Positions 22,508-34,439 of a stretch of DNA of 64,000 bases are shown one piece after another; positions within the stretch are counted from its first letter, which is position 1; each line of letters opens with the position of its first letter. Position numbers and translations under genes: made by a program. The DNA is taken from assembly GCF_963924675.1 (NCBI RefSeq), contig NC_089219.1, positions 149,316,288 to 149,380,287 on the forward strand. The letters are read 5' to 3'. The stretch comes from Phocoena phocoena (taxonomy: Eukaryota; Chordata; Mammalia; Artiodactyla; Phocoenidae). A model generated the notes under the pieces. That model saw only the letters and a program-made list of their open reading frames with translations, searched no databases and was not told the DNA's origin.

Positions 22508-22584
22508 TTTTAAGTTTAGAAGTTTAGAAGTTTAAGTTTAAGTTTAGATGTTTAGAAGTTTAAGTTTAAGTTTAAGTTTAGAAG
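22508..22584. repeat. Tandem repeat of tttaag / tttagaag units
   Basis: About 77 bp made only of 6-bp 'tttaag' and 8-bp 'tttagaag' (once 'tttagatg') units in mixed order. A small minisatellite-like array, not telomeric. Confidence 0.9.
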
Positions 22585-24513
22585 TCTGTGCTTTCCTAAA
22601 CATAAACATCCCATTCCCCAAGACTCACAGATTATGAGGGACCAAAATCCACACATTGCCGTTTTTCCCTGCCTTGTGAGAAAACAATGCTGGCAAATGA
22701 GGAGTGAGGAATTTTTCTCATTGTAGGGCTCATCTATCATGGCAACAATATTGTTAGGTCAGTAAATAATTGATCTCAGATGAATATGTAGGTTTTGGAG
22801 TTATATAACCCGACACAACTCACCTAAGGGCACAGCACACAGAGTTACACCGTTCTGACTGCTCATAGGGATTCTGAGATGTGTAAATGCCTCTAAATTA
22901 TGTCTCCAATCAGAAGGCACTAGCTTTGTTGAGAGTTAGCCATGTTCAAATCTAGGATGTGCCCAAACACGATAGAGGCATTGTTTTCTGTCCCCCGGCT
23001 CTCCGTATGTTAAAAGCATGTATTAAAATGCGTCTGGGATGGAAGACACCCAACACAATGTCATTAATTTAAGGAAATAAAATTACACCATATGAAGGGT
23101 TATCATAAGGAAGATGGTGACCAGCTGTTCTCCATCTCCTCTGGGTTAGAATAAGAGAAAGTGGGAGGGAGTTTAATTTGAAATTGAATTGGAAGTGGGA
23201 ATGTGACAGAAGGAAGGAAGCATAGCCAATGAAGGCTACAAGACAGACAAACAGTGGAGTTGTGGTACATGGGTATATGAGATTATTGTGGGGTAGGGGG
23301 AGGGAAGGGATTCACCCAGCCCAAGGCAAGATAAGGTTGTATTTCCTCTCTTTCTTTGGGTGCCTAACAGCCTTAGAGTTTCCCCCTTTCTTAACCCCTT
23401 TCCAGAAAATGCTGTTTTTTTTATTTTCACTAAGGTTAAAACTATTGAGGCATTTTCATTTGAATATAGATCAAAGCCTTCCAGTAAATGAATGATGCAG
23501 GAGGTAGATTATCATAGGCCCTTTTCTGCAAAGTAGCTCATAGGTTTGTTTAGCATTTGGTCCAGCCCTGCCAGAGAATTCACAATTTGCGTGGATTTGG
23601 GAAATGGGCAGCATAGATATGAAGTTCCTAGTGACTTAAGGAATTCTGACCTGGTCCAAGGCTAAATTGTGAATAACCTAATTCATTCATCAGTCACCCC
23701 CAGATCCAGCACCCTCTCTAGTACCCCACTTTCCTCTCATTTTTAGACCTCTTGAGAGCCACAGTTCCCATCCAAATGTGCTTTTAACAAATCATTTATA
23801 TCAGTAATTTACTCTTAGTGTGAATTAAAATCACTTCTAGTCTCTCTTCTAGTTGTATTTGCATGTAAGCCGTGCCTCTCACTGAGGAACCAGAGGCCTG
23901 ATTCTCTGGTCAAGAAATTTCAAAATGCCAGGAAAAGAGTAGGGAGATTTTTCCGTGGAAGAGATTCATTTGAATCCTGAAATTGTACAAAGAAGGAGGC
24001 TGTTTGTTCTACCTACTTCTCAGGGCTGTTCCATTATAACTGATCCTCCATTAAGACTGAAACTCCACTGAAAGTCAAGAGAAATCAGAGCACTCCTCAA
24101 AGTAGGCAGAAAAAGAATTGACCTCCCACACTAAAATGTAAGTCAAGGTCTTGCTGTAATCACAGATGTAAGTCAAACCCTGCAATTTAAGAGGGAAGTA
24201 AGGCAAATATACATACTGTCCATGAAGAAAGAACTGGAGGCCTTCAGAGGAGGGATGGGGGTTGGAGTTGGTCAGATCAGGAGAGGATACATGAGAGAAA
24301 TGGTATTTGGTAAACACTGGGATGGTATTTGGGTGGATTTTCATTCCTCAGGGAGACCTGCTCATAATCTGTGAGTCTTGGGGAATGGGATGGTATGCTT
24401 AGGAAAACACAGATTTCTAAACTATTTTCTAAGTCGTTCTCCAAGCTTGAAATCTTGGAATTCTACTCCCCTTCCTCTCGTTACATTCAGTAATCAAAGT
24501 CTGTTAACCCATC
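22585..24513. other. 1.9 kb single-copy-like non-coding sequence
   Basis: No repeat family or gene recognised. Open frames at 23229-23495 (+) and 24075-24344 (-) lack family resemblance. Confidence 0.5.
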
Positions 24514-24583
24514 TGCTATGAACTGAATGCTGTGTCGCCCCAAGATTCATATGTTAAAAAACCTAATCCCCAAGGTGATGAAG
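24514..24583 (+). mobile_element. MST/MLT1-type LTR 5' fragment
   Basis: 'tgctatgaactgaatgctgtg' followed by 'ccccaagattcatatgtt' and 'aatccccaaggtgatg' is the first ~70 bp of a MaLR LTR, broken off after that. Confidence 0.75.
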
Positions 24584-25838
24584 TAGAGTTGAGAGAAAAG
24601 CATTCTCAGCCAGCAGAGGGTCATGAACAAAGGCATGGAGGTGGGCAAAGCTGGGTCAGGAAACCTGAGGGAATTAGCATAGGTGGTGTGGGATGTAAGT
24701 AGGGCAGAGTAGGAAATTACCCTGGAAAGGCAGGGCAGGGCTGTTTTCCTGAATCCCACCAGGATGAGGAGCTTCTACTTTACTTGGTGGACATGGGTGA
24801 CTCCAAGTTGTGGGAAGGGAAACAAATCAGGTATCTCATAATCCACAAGACCCAAGCTGGCTCTTCGTCCCTTTCATCATGAGTTATCTAATTCCTTTCG
24901 TTATTAAAATAATTTTAAGGTTTTACCTTTCCCCTTGGGTTTTGCTTTCCTGATCTGGTAACACTTTGTTCAGAGTGACCATAGATTAGCCTGTTTCTAA
25001 AGTCCTTTCTAACTGTCCTCATCCATCCTTCCCTTCTTAAAGTGCGCAAGTTTCCCATTTGGGTCTAGAACAGAAGCAGTTCTAATGGAAAAGAACAGAA
25101 GGAGGAATGCTTTAGAATAATAATCCTTGGCATTCAGTTTTTCCTCACTTGAAGAATATTTCAGTTGCAAACTTGGCATTTCCCCCAAGTTGAGGACTGT
25201 TGATAATCAATAAGACAACTAGGAGCACAGGGAAGAAAGGGGACGCGGGATAAATTTACTCCACAAACAGGTGTGAAACACTGGAGTCTGTTTCCCTGTC
25301 ACATCAAAGCAAGAGACCAAGCGCCTCTCTTTTTCCTGACAACTCTAAAGCAAGCATGAACCCAATCTCCAAATCAGCAGGAACCTTGAACACAGTAAGG
25401 TCAGAGTACCAATTGGTCCCCTCCAAATCAAAGCAACATTCATTTTGTTTTTAAGTGTAAAGTTGGTTGAGGATAATTTACTCCCCCCGCTGACAGTCTA
25501 TGTCAAAGTTTCAGCCTCACTGGAAACAGTTGTGATCTGAACTCTTTCAGTGGAAAGAAAAAACATAATAATAAAGGAAAATGAAAGAAAGAAGACACAC
25601 ACAACCCTCACATAACTCCAGCTCCTTTAATGGACAAGTTGACAGAATCCTTAACTAGCATCTCTCCGGGTCCCCACCATAATTACAGGCTGGAAAGGAG
25701 AGTTGTCTTTCATGTGATTAGAGATTGTTTGTGCTTCTGTCCATTATGGAACAAAGAAAAGGAAGCATTTTCAAGAACTTGCTGCCAAACATTTTTCACT
25801 AGGGAATTTTACTCAATTACTTGCAAAATAATCTCAAA
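24584..25838. other. Single-copy or ancient-repeat sequence
   Basis: 24590-24780 ('aacaaaggcatggaggtgggcaaagctgggtcagg') may belong to an unnamed old repeat. From about 25200 on it is single-copy-like, with scattered 'atcaaagcaa' words. No gene. Confidence 0.45.
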
Positions 25839-25900
25839 GATGGTCATTTAAAATGTTCTTTAAAAAACTGATGGTCATTTAAAATGGTCTTTTAAAAATT
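25839..25900. repeat. 31-bp tandem duplication
   Basis: Two adjacent copies (25839-25869 and 25870-25900), each starting 'gatggtcatttaaaatg', differing at a few positions in the second half. Confidence 0.88.
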
Positions 25901-27268
25901 GACTACAGATTTGTTTGGAGCTGATTTTGATTGGTGACACTTTGGAAATTATGTGCTTGATTTAGCACCATCCTCTCCTAAAACCACACCAACCACGCCC
26001 TCTTCCCCATTGCTGTTCCACTTAATTGAGTCAGCCACTCACTTTTCGCCTGCCCAGACATTGATGAAGATATAGGGCATATAACTCTTTAACAGTTTCC
26101 TTTCCCTCTTACATCAAGGGAATCCATCACCCTGGAAAGAAAAAGAAAGCCCTGGGGGGGAGAGAGGAGAAGGGGAGAGGGGCTAATCACAAGGAGACCT
26201 TTCAGAATGGGCTAGAATTAGGAAAGAGTTCTCTTTTCTGAAAGATATCTCTTTATAGCTTGATGTTGGTGATATAGCTAGTCCAGTAGGGAATGTGAAA
26301 CGAAAGGCACAAACATACTTAGGATATCCTTCAAACTCAACGTATCTGAGCAAAGGACTTTGCAGGAACATGCATTCCTAGCCTATACTGACCTCTTCCA
26401 ATGCTGTATCATCAATGGCTCAAGCACTATCAAAATTTCCATCATGCCTTCAACTCTCCTCTTTAACTAACCGAAACTCTCCTCAGCCTGCACAAAGCAA
26501 TTCAGACCCCACTTCCCCTGTGTAGCTCTCCTTGGCTACTTTATCCTACCCTGGTCTCTCCTTTCTCCAAAATCTACTTTAATTTACTGTCACTACCCCA
26601 GAGTCCAGGGTCCCATTAATCAATATTCCTCTCAAGAGCAGAGCCCAGAGCCATAGAGACCCTGTAAGATTGATATAGATGCCTCCCCAGTACCAGTAAT
26701 TGGGGTATGTCAGGAGGAGGTGGGGTGGAGGGGTAGGATATACAACCTCTTTGAATGTCTGCTGTATGGACATCCTTTCTCCAGATGAGGACAAACAGAT
26801 GTATTTCTAAAAGGGGAAGGGAGTTGAAATTGCCAATAGGAGAAGGTAAGGAAGGTGTTAAGTGGAAAGGAGGCAGAGGAATGGAAAAGGGGCCTTTGAG
26901 CCTATGGAAGGGTCTGCTTTCCTGTAAGCCCCACAAGGCCGATACATCAAAGGGAGAAAGAAGAGATGGAGCCTGTCTGTGTGTGTTTTGAAAAGATGTT
27001 ATCATGAAAGGTGCTCCTGAATCAAATTAATGCAGCATTTTCTGTGGTTGGGAATTTGTGTGGAGAGTCCGTGTGTGCAAAGAAAAGGCATTTGAGGAAT
27101 TTATGTTCTCCCTAAGTATGGAAATTTGATTACAAGCACCACAGATACCCAGGACAGGTCAGATAGGAAAGACACAGAAAGCCTTTATTTTATAGCGATG
27201 GGAAAATATGCATGTTTCTATGCTGGTATCTTTACACACCTCCTCCATTACTCCCTCTCCACCAAACA

Positions 27269-27269
<1 letters not shown>
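25901..27269. other. Single-copy-like non-coding sequence
   Basis: 26400-26600 is weakly L2-like (protein-poor pyrimidine-rich text). A G7 run and purine-rich tract lie at 26153-26182. The open frame 26616-27005 (minus, 129 codons) is proline/serine-rich with no family. Confidence 0.45.

Positions 27270-27302
<33 letters not shown>
27270..27302. repeat. (CA)n microsatellite
   Basis: Sixteen uninterrupted CA units. Confidence 0.95.
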
Positions 27303-27304
<2 letters not shown>

Positions 27305-28127
27305 TGTTCATTCTCTCCTCGATAACTTAACAAGTCATGTTTTTGCTCTCTCTCTCCAAACTGTTCCCACCCCCAGCCTGGAATGCTCATTCTCTTCTCC
27401 CAAATTATTTAAAAGCCATCAGGCATTTAATGTGGTGCTGCAATGATGTCAATTTTATTAAAGCTTCCCTGATGGCTTTGGCAAAGCTAGCATTGACTCC
27501 TCTCTGAAGTCCTATTGCATTAAAAATCTGCTCCATGTCCCTTAGCACCTGCATGCTGGGTGTGTGTGTGTTGGGGGTGCACAGATGCATGCTGCTCCAA
27601 TTAGAATCAAAGTTTCTTGAGGTCTAGGCAGGAGAACTCCTTAAACATGTGGTAGACCTCAATAAAAGCTATTTGACCCAAAGCTGAATATTGGATCACA
27701 CCCAGGTGGCTATGGTTATTTCCCACTGTGTCTACTGTTGAACCCTAGGACTTAGGAAGACATTGTATTCTCATGTCCCTTTGCCAATGATGAAGGGGAC
27801 CTAGAAAGGCCAGGAAGTACCTTGGGAACCCTCTTCCTTTTTCCTGATATCCAGCCTTGACTCTGCCATTTCCTTTCCCAGTGCCCCAGGAACTTATCTA
27901 TCTCCACTGCCTCAGATAGGACATAAATGCCATTTTCCATCAGTACCAAACCAAGGACAAGGACCCTCCAAGAGTCTTAGAGGTACAGACCCTTGAGCAG
28001 TCCCACCTGGACAAATATTCATTCCACTGTAAAGGAAGTCAACAAACCATCCTTTCCCCATCCCCAAGTTTCTACCTTGTCCATAAAAATAAGAGATTCA
28101 GTAATCTCCAAAGTTTTGGCAAACATT
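27303..28127. other. Single-copy non-coding sequence
   Basis: No repeat recognised. 27405-27560 has balanced, non-repetitive composition ('ggcatttaatgtggtgctgcaatgatgtcaattttatt') and could be conserved non-coding DNA, but nothing in a single sequence proves it. Confidence 0.4.
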
Positions 28128-28186
28128 GTTTTATCTTTAATTGATTCTCTCCAAAGCAAATGGAACTCACCATCTAATGCAGTGGT
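28128..28186 (+). repeat. 59-bp duplicated fragment, source copy
   Basis: This 59-bp stretch recurs at 31134-31192 with three mismatches. Here it is the left flank of the MER1-type element, its 8-bp target site, and the first 7 nt of the transposon. Confidence 0.9.
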
Positions 28187-28368
28187 CCCCAACCTTTTTG
28201 GCACCAGGGACCGGTTTTGTGGAAGACAATTTTTCCACAGACCGGGTGTTGAGAGATGGTTCGGGTGGTACTTCGAGTGCTGGGGAGCAATGGGGAGCGG
28301 CAGGTGAAGCTTTGCTCACTCGCCCGTCACTCACCTCCTGCTGTGTGGCCCGGAGGTGGGGATCCCTG
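28180..28368. mobile_element. MER1: MER1-type hAT-Charlie DNA transposon, internally deleted
   Basis: The left end 'cagtggtccccaaccttttt' and right end '..ggaggtggggatccctg' are imperfect inverted termini, with internal 'caccagggaccggttttgtgg' and 'caggtgaagctttgctcactcg'. An 8-bp duplication flanks it: 'atctaatg' (28172-28179) and 'atctaacg' (28369-28376), one mismatch. Eight-base duplications are the hAT rule. It is non-autonomous. Confidence 0.88.
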
Positions 28369-28376
28369 ATCTAACG

Positions 28377-28655
28377 GGTGACACTAGAGTTAAAAAGTTG
28401 GGTATGCTTGACTCAGCATCTTATGGGTTTTTGAAACCGTCTGTGCACACAGTGGGTGTGCTCAGCTCTGCTCCTGCTTCCGAATGAGGGGTGGGGTCTC
28501 GGATGGCCTCATAGCTGTGGACATAGAGGCTCATGTCTCTCTGTTTCCACTTCTATGGATTAACAGACAAGAGAGAGTGATTTTAGGTAAGAGTCTGACC
28601 CTAGATACAAACCACACATTCTCAACTCCAGTATTACCAATGTTTTCCTCCTCTC
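28377..28655. other. Short unassigned stretch
   Basis: No feature recognised before the L1 poly(T). Confidence 0.5.
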
Positions 28656-28940
28656 TTTTTTTTTTTTTTTTTTTTTTTGGATCAGACACTATTTTTTGTT
28701 TGTAATTGTTATTGGAGTATAGTTGTCTTTACTATGTTGTGTTAGTTTCTGCTGTACAGCAAAGTGAACCAGTTATATGTATATCCATTCTTTTATAGAT
28801 TTCCTTCCCATTTAGGTCACCACAATCATTGAGTAGAGTTCCCTGTGCTATACAGTAGATTCTCATTAGTTATCTATCTTATACATGTTAGTGTATATAT
28901 GTCTATCCCCATCTCCCAATTCGTCCCACCCTCCCTTACT
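28656..28940 (-). mobile_element. L1: 5'-truncated L1 3' UTR
   Basis: A T23 run (28656-28678) is the poly(A) tail of a minus-strand L1. Next come 'ttggagtatagttg', 'atgttgtgttagtttctgctgtacagcaaagtgaa', and 'ccatctcccaattcgtcccacc'. Between the T run and the usual L1 3' end lies about 12-30 bp of odd sequence ('ggatcagacactattttttg'). No target duplication found. Confidence 0.8.
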
Positions 28941-29734
28941 ACTTGTCAATTGATTCAAAACTCAGTGAGGACTTAAGGGACGAGAGCAATTATCACCCTG
29001 AAAACTCCAACAATTAATAAATTGATTGAGAAACCTTGAGATAGGCAGAGCAGGCATTTAGAAATCAAAGGAACACATCGAGAGGCTGATGCTTCTATGC
29101 AGTTGGGGCAGACGTGTCAGAAGTCTGTGCTTTGGTAAGTGTGGGTCACATGAGATTTAACCTTTGTAAGACAGAGCAGCTTTTTGTGGCTGTGTCCACG
29201 GGCAAATGGCTGGTTTTTGTTAAAGGTACCAGGCTATATTTAAAAGGCTCAGGCCTGTTGTAAGAGACTCTAATTTTCATACACAAACTGAATGAGTCTT
29301 AGAAGGAGGCACAGGCTACTCAGGCCTCTGCCAATATTTTATCACCTACAAATACAAATCCTACACTTAGAAAAGGATCAGAAGGGACAGCCCATGTTAT
29401 AAAGCTAAAGGGATTTCCTTTAAGATATGTTGTATGTTCTATAATGTTCCTCTTCCTCCTATTTTGAGTAGGAATCATTATTATAATTTGTATGATATTT
29501 CATTTCTTTGGGTCATAATTGTCTGTTTATTTATATCTAATTTTATACTGATTACGTTTACCATTTAAGTCTACTGGAATGTAACCAGGGGAGAAATTGG
29601 CGTGACCAGGAAATTGAAAATAAGCATTTAAAGTGGCTCTTTTGACATCAACTCTGTATGCAATAGTGGGTCATGACATTGCATTGCCTTCTAAAGGGAA
29701 GAGGCTGAATACATGTTTGCCTATATATGTGACA
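28941..29734. other. Single-copy-like non-coding sequence
   Basis: No repeat or gene recognised. AT-rich from about 29420. Confidence 0.5.
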
Positions 29735-29965
29735 ATACTAACAATAATAGCTACCATTTTATAAAGGCTCAACTTCTTATCCACAGCAGCTCTATGAGGG
29801 GGGTTCTATCACCGTCACCATTTTATGGGTAAGAACACTAAGAAATAGAAAGGTTTAAGTAACTTTCTTGAGGACATAATAAAACTAAAATGGTAGGGCC
29901 AAGATTCAAATTCAGTCAGTCTGACTCCAGACTGTACACTCTTCACCACTAAGCTTTACAAATAA
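29735..29965 (-). repeat. MIR: MIR SINE
   Basis: 'aacaataatagctaccattttataaaggc', 'agcagctctatgagggg', 'tcaccattttatgggtaagaacac', 'ccaagattcaaattcagtcag' in reverse MIR order. Confidence 0.8.
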
Positions 29966-30494
29966 TAATTTATTTAGGCAGAAACATTTTGGGACCTAAA
30001 TTGTTAAAAGATGAGAAAACAAGGAACAGAATGTACTAAATATTTTTCAGGGCCTTTTTGCCCTTTCCCCAATCTGACCATAGCTGATTGAACCTTAGGT
30101 GGACACTTGACACAAGAGCCATGAATACGTAAGCTGATGAGCATCTTATGACAAGTACCTGAAAGACAAGAATCGAATTCTTTCCAAGAATTTAAACTAA
30201 GGTACACAGAGATACAATACTGAGGGTCAGTATTGGAACTGGAAGCCTATATAATTTTAGGTGCCAGTATAGCCATTTGGAACCATGTGGAAAATTAGTA
30301 AGTAATAAAAGCTGGTTGGTAAAAAGGAGAACAACAGAAATTTAGAGAAAATCTGAGATAAACATGCAGTATCTGAGAGAAAAACTTACTCTTCAATTTT
30401 CTTGAGCTTTCTTGAGTATGTCTGTTCTTTTCCCTTGAAGTCTAAGTAGTCCAACAACACAGTATTATAACTGGCTTTCCATTGTGGTTACTCA
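29966..30494. other. Single-copy-like non-coding sequence
   Basis: Nothing recognised. A minus-strand 67-codon frame at 30004-30207 has no family. Confidence 0.5.
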
Positions 30495-30550
30495 GGACAC
30501 AATATCTGGCACACAGTAGGTGCTCAATAAACGCTTTTCAAATGAAAGGA
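30495..30550 (+). repeat. MIR or L2 tail fragment
   Basis: 'acacaatatctggcacacagtaggtgctcaataaacgctttt' is the shared 3' end of MIR and L2; the fragment is too short to decide. Confidence 0.6.
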
Positions 30551-30807
30551 TAAAAAAGATTAATAAACACAGAATCCTGAGACCCTATGTTGAATAATTA
30601 ACTGGGTGATTTTCTCAGCGTATCTATTGTTTTAAGCTATACAGCAGAAAAATTTCCCAACACTTGATTGAGTACAAGGTCTTTAACCTCCTATCCCCAA
30701 GTTTCTGGCTCTCACAGGCACTGTAAACCTTGGTAGAACGATAATAGTCGTGTGCTTTCTTCATAATCCAAAGAGACTCTAATACTGCCTACTATCCCAC
30801 CCCAAGT

Positions 30808-30995
30808 AGAGTTGCCAGATAAAACGTAGGAGGCCCAGCTAAATCTAAATTTTAGATAAACAGCAAATAATTGTTTATAAAGTGTGTCCCAAATAGTGCA
30901 TTGTACACACATATACTAAAAAAGAATTCATTGTTTATCTGGAAGTCAAGTTTAACTGAGCATCCTGTATTTTTATTTGCTAAATCTGTCAATCG
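30808..30995. mobile_element. Palindromic DNA transposon relic (MER53-like)
   Basis: The two halves are near inverted copies: 'gttgccagataaaacgtagg ' at 30811 against '..tgctaaatctgtcaatc' at the right end, and 'agataaacagcaaataattg' against 'aattcattgtttatctgg'. The centre is 'gtgtcccaaatagtgcattgtacac'. This layout is that of a short hairpin MITE; the MER53 name is from memory of its consensus. Confidence 0.65.
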
Positions 30996-31133
30996 CCAAG
31001 GATACAATTTCCCCCAAATAACCAGGCCTGTTCAAGATGTCCAGTTCTTGGAGTTGTCTTCTCATAGCATCTCACCCCACAGAGAAAGTGATGCACACAC
31101 CCCCCATCACTCCATCCATCCACAAGTGCACAG

Positions 31134-31192
31134 GTTTTAGCTTTAATTGATTCTCTCTAAAGCAAATGGAACTCATCATCTAATGCAGTGGT
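31134..31192 (+). repeat. 59-bp duplicated fragment, second copy
   Basis: Matches 28128-28186 with three differences (31140 g/t, plus two c/t changes). It ends with 'atctaatg' and 'cagtggt', the target site and first 7 nt of the MER1-type element at 28180, and then stops. The right flank does not match anything beside that element. It must derive from the 28.1-kb locus after the transposon inserted. Confidence 0.9.
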
Positions 31193-31887
31193 GATGTATG
31201 TATCCATACAAACACATATACAACACACACATACATCCTACAAAAGGAAGACCTCCTACTTTGTGACACTTAAGAGATGGAAGATACTAGATTCAAAGCG
31301 TTATTAAGCTCATTGAAAAAACATGGGTAGACATGGCAATACTTTGACCCTTTTTTTTTCACTTTCAGCAGAGAAAATCTTAATATCACCAACATCAAGC
31401 AAGAAAGACCACTTTGCTAGACTTCCCCTAACACTTGAAGGTGTTTCAGCAGATCTAACTCAAATCTACTACATTGACCAATTTTTCCAATTATGAGCAA
31501 AAGCTACAGCTACCCGCCCTTCCTCAGCAGGACACAAGTGGCATCATAGCATCTCTCTGGTGGGAAGGTCCCTACCCCTGCCACCCAACCACACTTTTTT
31601 GGGGAAGAGCAATATAGAGAAGAGAGGTAAAGAATCTCAGCCTTGAGGCTTCCTGCAGCGTACCGCCACCCCTCCTTAATCATCATCACCCATTCCTGCC
31701 CTATACAACTCACGTCTAGGGGGATTCACTCATCACCCCCCACAGCTGTGTTTAGAGGATGCAAGTTAGAGGTAGTCTCTGTGTGTCACACTCGAGATCC
31801 CAGATGGCCTCGGTGTCACAATCATAACTTAAATTCTTTATCATTTAAGACATTCCCCAACTTCCCTCATTTAGTCGCCTCAGTCAC
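31193..31887. other. Single-copy-like non-coding sequence
   Basis: A CA-rich stretch lies at 31203-31235. Otherwise nothing recognised. Confidence 0.5.
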
Positions 31888-32045
31888 CTCAAAATGTGGA
31901 TATCACTCCACCCTTTGCAAATGTGGAAAGTGAGGAACTCAATCAAGAGACTTGTCCAAGGTCACGATGAGACACTGATAAATCAGGGACTGTAGAGCTG
32001 GGACCCACACTCTGACTATTCCAGTCCCAGCCCAGAGCTTCTCCC
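31888..32045 (-). repeat. MIR: MIR SINE
   Basis: 'acttgtccaaggtcacgatgagac', 'aatcagggactgtagagctgggacccacactctgac' is the MIR core reversed. Confidence 0.65.
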
Positions 32046-32209
32046 CACCCCCTGCACCTGACTCAGGTGAGAATGTGTGGCCTGTGTGATGATAAAGTTT
32101 GCTGGGAGATGTAATAGCCTGTGTGGAGGTGCCCTACTTGACACCCAGGAAGGCAGAGAAAATTAAAAATAAATTTTCCAAACAAGCGAGAAAAGCACAG
32201 TGGGTCAGA

Positions 32210-32520
32210 AGAGGGCTGGGATTCAAAGATGCCCAGCCCGAAAATAGACTAACGTGCCGGAGCCAAGGGCAAGAGGTACTGCTTGTCAGTTATCCAGGGC
32301 ACAACAGATCGCTGCAGACGGCACGGCTGCTCCTAAACCATTGCACTAGATGTTAAATGAAGCAATTAGAGATGAAGGGGACATTTTAATTACCAGGCTT
32401 GGCCAGCTCCGAAGGGGCCCAAATTTCAAGTGAATGTGAAAACTCAATTATGCTGAGCGGGAGCAAGACACCTGGCATCATGGGGCTGATTATCCGGCAG
32501 GCTGAGGTGGAGGAAAAGAG
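32210..32520. promoter_or_regulatory. Candidate conserved regulatory segment
   Basis: Non-repetitive, with several retained CpGs and homeodomain-type cores: 'caattag' near 32363, TAATTA at 32387-32392, the NKX2-type TCAAGTG at 32426-32432 and 'caatta' near 32445. The function is inferred from motif density only. Confidence 0.25.
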
Positions 32521-33117
32521 ATGCCAAAGAATAAAACAAAGGAGAAAAGAGAAGTCACATGGCAAAAAATTCATAAGACAGCAGGAAAATGCAAGAGATC
32601 CATAACATCCTGAAGTGTGGGATGAACCTGTCTCTCAAGGGAGAACAGGCAAATTAGTCCCATTAGCAATTTTAGAAACTCCCTCTTTTCTTTCCTCCAA
32701 TGGATAGACAATTTTCATTTTTTTCAACTTCAAACATCTCATGAACTTTTCACCTTTCCATTTTTTTCCAAACCGGGATTTCTACTTGCCTCCATGATCA
32801 GCAACCCCAGGACAGATGCCACAGCAATTTTGGAGCTAGCTTGTCCTTTCTGGAACCTTACAAACAAGATTCACACTAAGACACCCCAGGAGTTATGGGA
32901 AAGAGTGACTGGTGTTGGGTGTGGGTATAGTGTATCATTTTTCATATTTTGAGAGTATTTCTTTCATAATGATAATTAAAACTCTAATGTTACAGAATCT
33001 TCTTTCTCCTTCTTCTCTTTCTAATCTGTTTTAAAATAAATCGGAATCCAAAAAGCAAACTTTAGAGTAAATACCTTTTACACCTTGATGGGTGTATCTA
33101 GAGAACATGAGAGGTTC

Positions 33118-33167
33118 TTTAAGGTTACTACATTTAAAGGTTACTACTATTTTAAGGTTACTACTAC
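33118..33167. repeat. 16-17 bp tandem repeat, three copies
   Basis: Units begin at 33118, 33134 and 33151, each containing 'aaggttactac'. Confidence 0.85.
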
Positions 33168-34439
33168 TTTATGTACCATCAAGTGCTCCACGCCTATGAG
33201 CAGATCTGTTTTCAAGCAGATACAGAGAGTCAGCTAAGCTCACCCTCTGGTCAAGCAGTTCACTATCATTCACTAGCTTTGCAGCATGTTGGATTCAGAT
33301 AAGCTAATTCGTTAGCTCCAGAGTTGAAACCAGAAACTAAATATCTGGACTTCTGCTCCTAACACTTCCCCGCAGGTGGCATTACATGATATCTTCGGGG
33401 GTTTGCCTAATTTCTAAAAATAAATGCGTGGTCCAATCAATCCTATGTTGATTTCCCATAGTATTTCATTTTTTTTTCAACTCCTAGGCTGACATATTCT
33501 GGCTATATATAATCTCTTTGCCCAACTCAGTCTAGAAATATAGATAAGAGTTATTCATTTACTCATCCTCCCATCTCCGTATTTTCACAAGACTGGGGCC
33601 AGCTAAGATCACTATGTGATATTAGGAGGAAGCCTGCTTCTTCTCCGCGGCAGAGGGGTGGTTACAATCTCCTTGAATGGAACTTGCCTCACTGCTCAAC
33701 AGGGAAAGGGCAGTGACTTTTTAGACTGAAAGTCGGCAGCATCATGGGAAAAGAGCTGACAGCTGAATAGGAAAGGAGACAGTAGTTGGTTAAGAAGAGC
33801 AGGCCAGTCCCTGAGAAACAGGCCTACCCCCTAATGAGTGGAACCATCTCTGTGCTGTGGACTGGGAAAAGGATGGAGAGCCTTTCAATGAAGATGCATT
33901 GTCTTCAACTCCCAAAGCAAAGATCGGCTTGCAAAAATCAGTGTCCCAGAATCATGGTTTAAAAAAGGTCTTCTCTAGGTCAAGAAGTCCATCCCTCTGC
34001 TTTCAGGATTTTGAATATCATGTCAACAAAAATATCTACGCATATGATGGAGGGTGTGGAGGTGGCATCTGGTATATTCCAAAAACTCCTCAAGGAGAAA
34101 TATGTCCAAACCATCTCCCTTATTCAGCCCATCCCCCACTCTCATACTGACAGGAAACAAATGCATGAAGTTGTCACCACTGGTCTTCACAGCCTCTCTC
34201 CTGCCCCTTTCTCCCATTTCCCATACTTTTTACCATCAGATCAATTTGTAAAAAAGCAGCCCTTTCACACCCCCTGAGACATCTAGGAAAGCTTTGTTTC
34301 CTTTTTTGACAGATGGGGAAACTGAGGCAGAATGCATAATTGAGCAAGGGGCCCTGGGGACTGGTGAATTCTGGTTCCCATCCTATCCAAGCCGTCCAAT
34401 CTCCCTTCTCCACAGAGAAGAATGAACTTTCTCTTTCTC

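Noticed and set aside
22508..22584. CRISPR-like or telomere-like array
   Set aside because: Units of 6-8 bp without spacers and not TTAGGG; simple tandem repeat in a mammalian genome.
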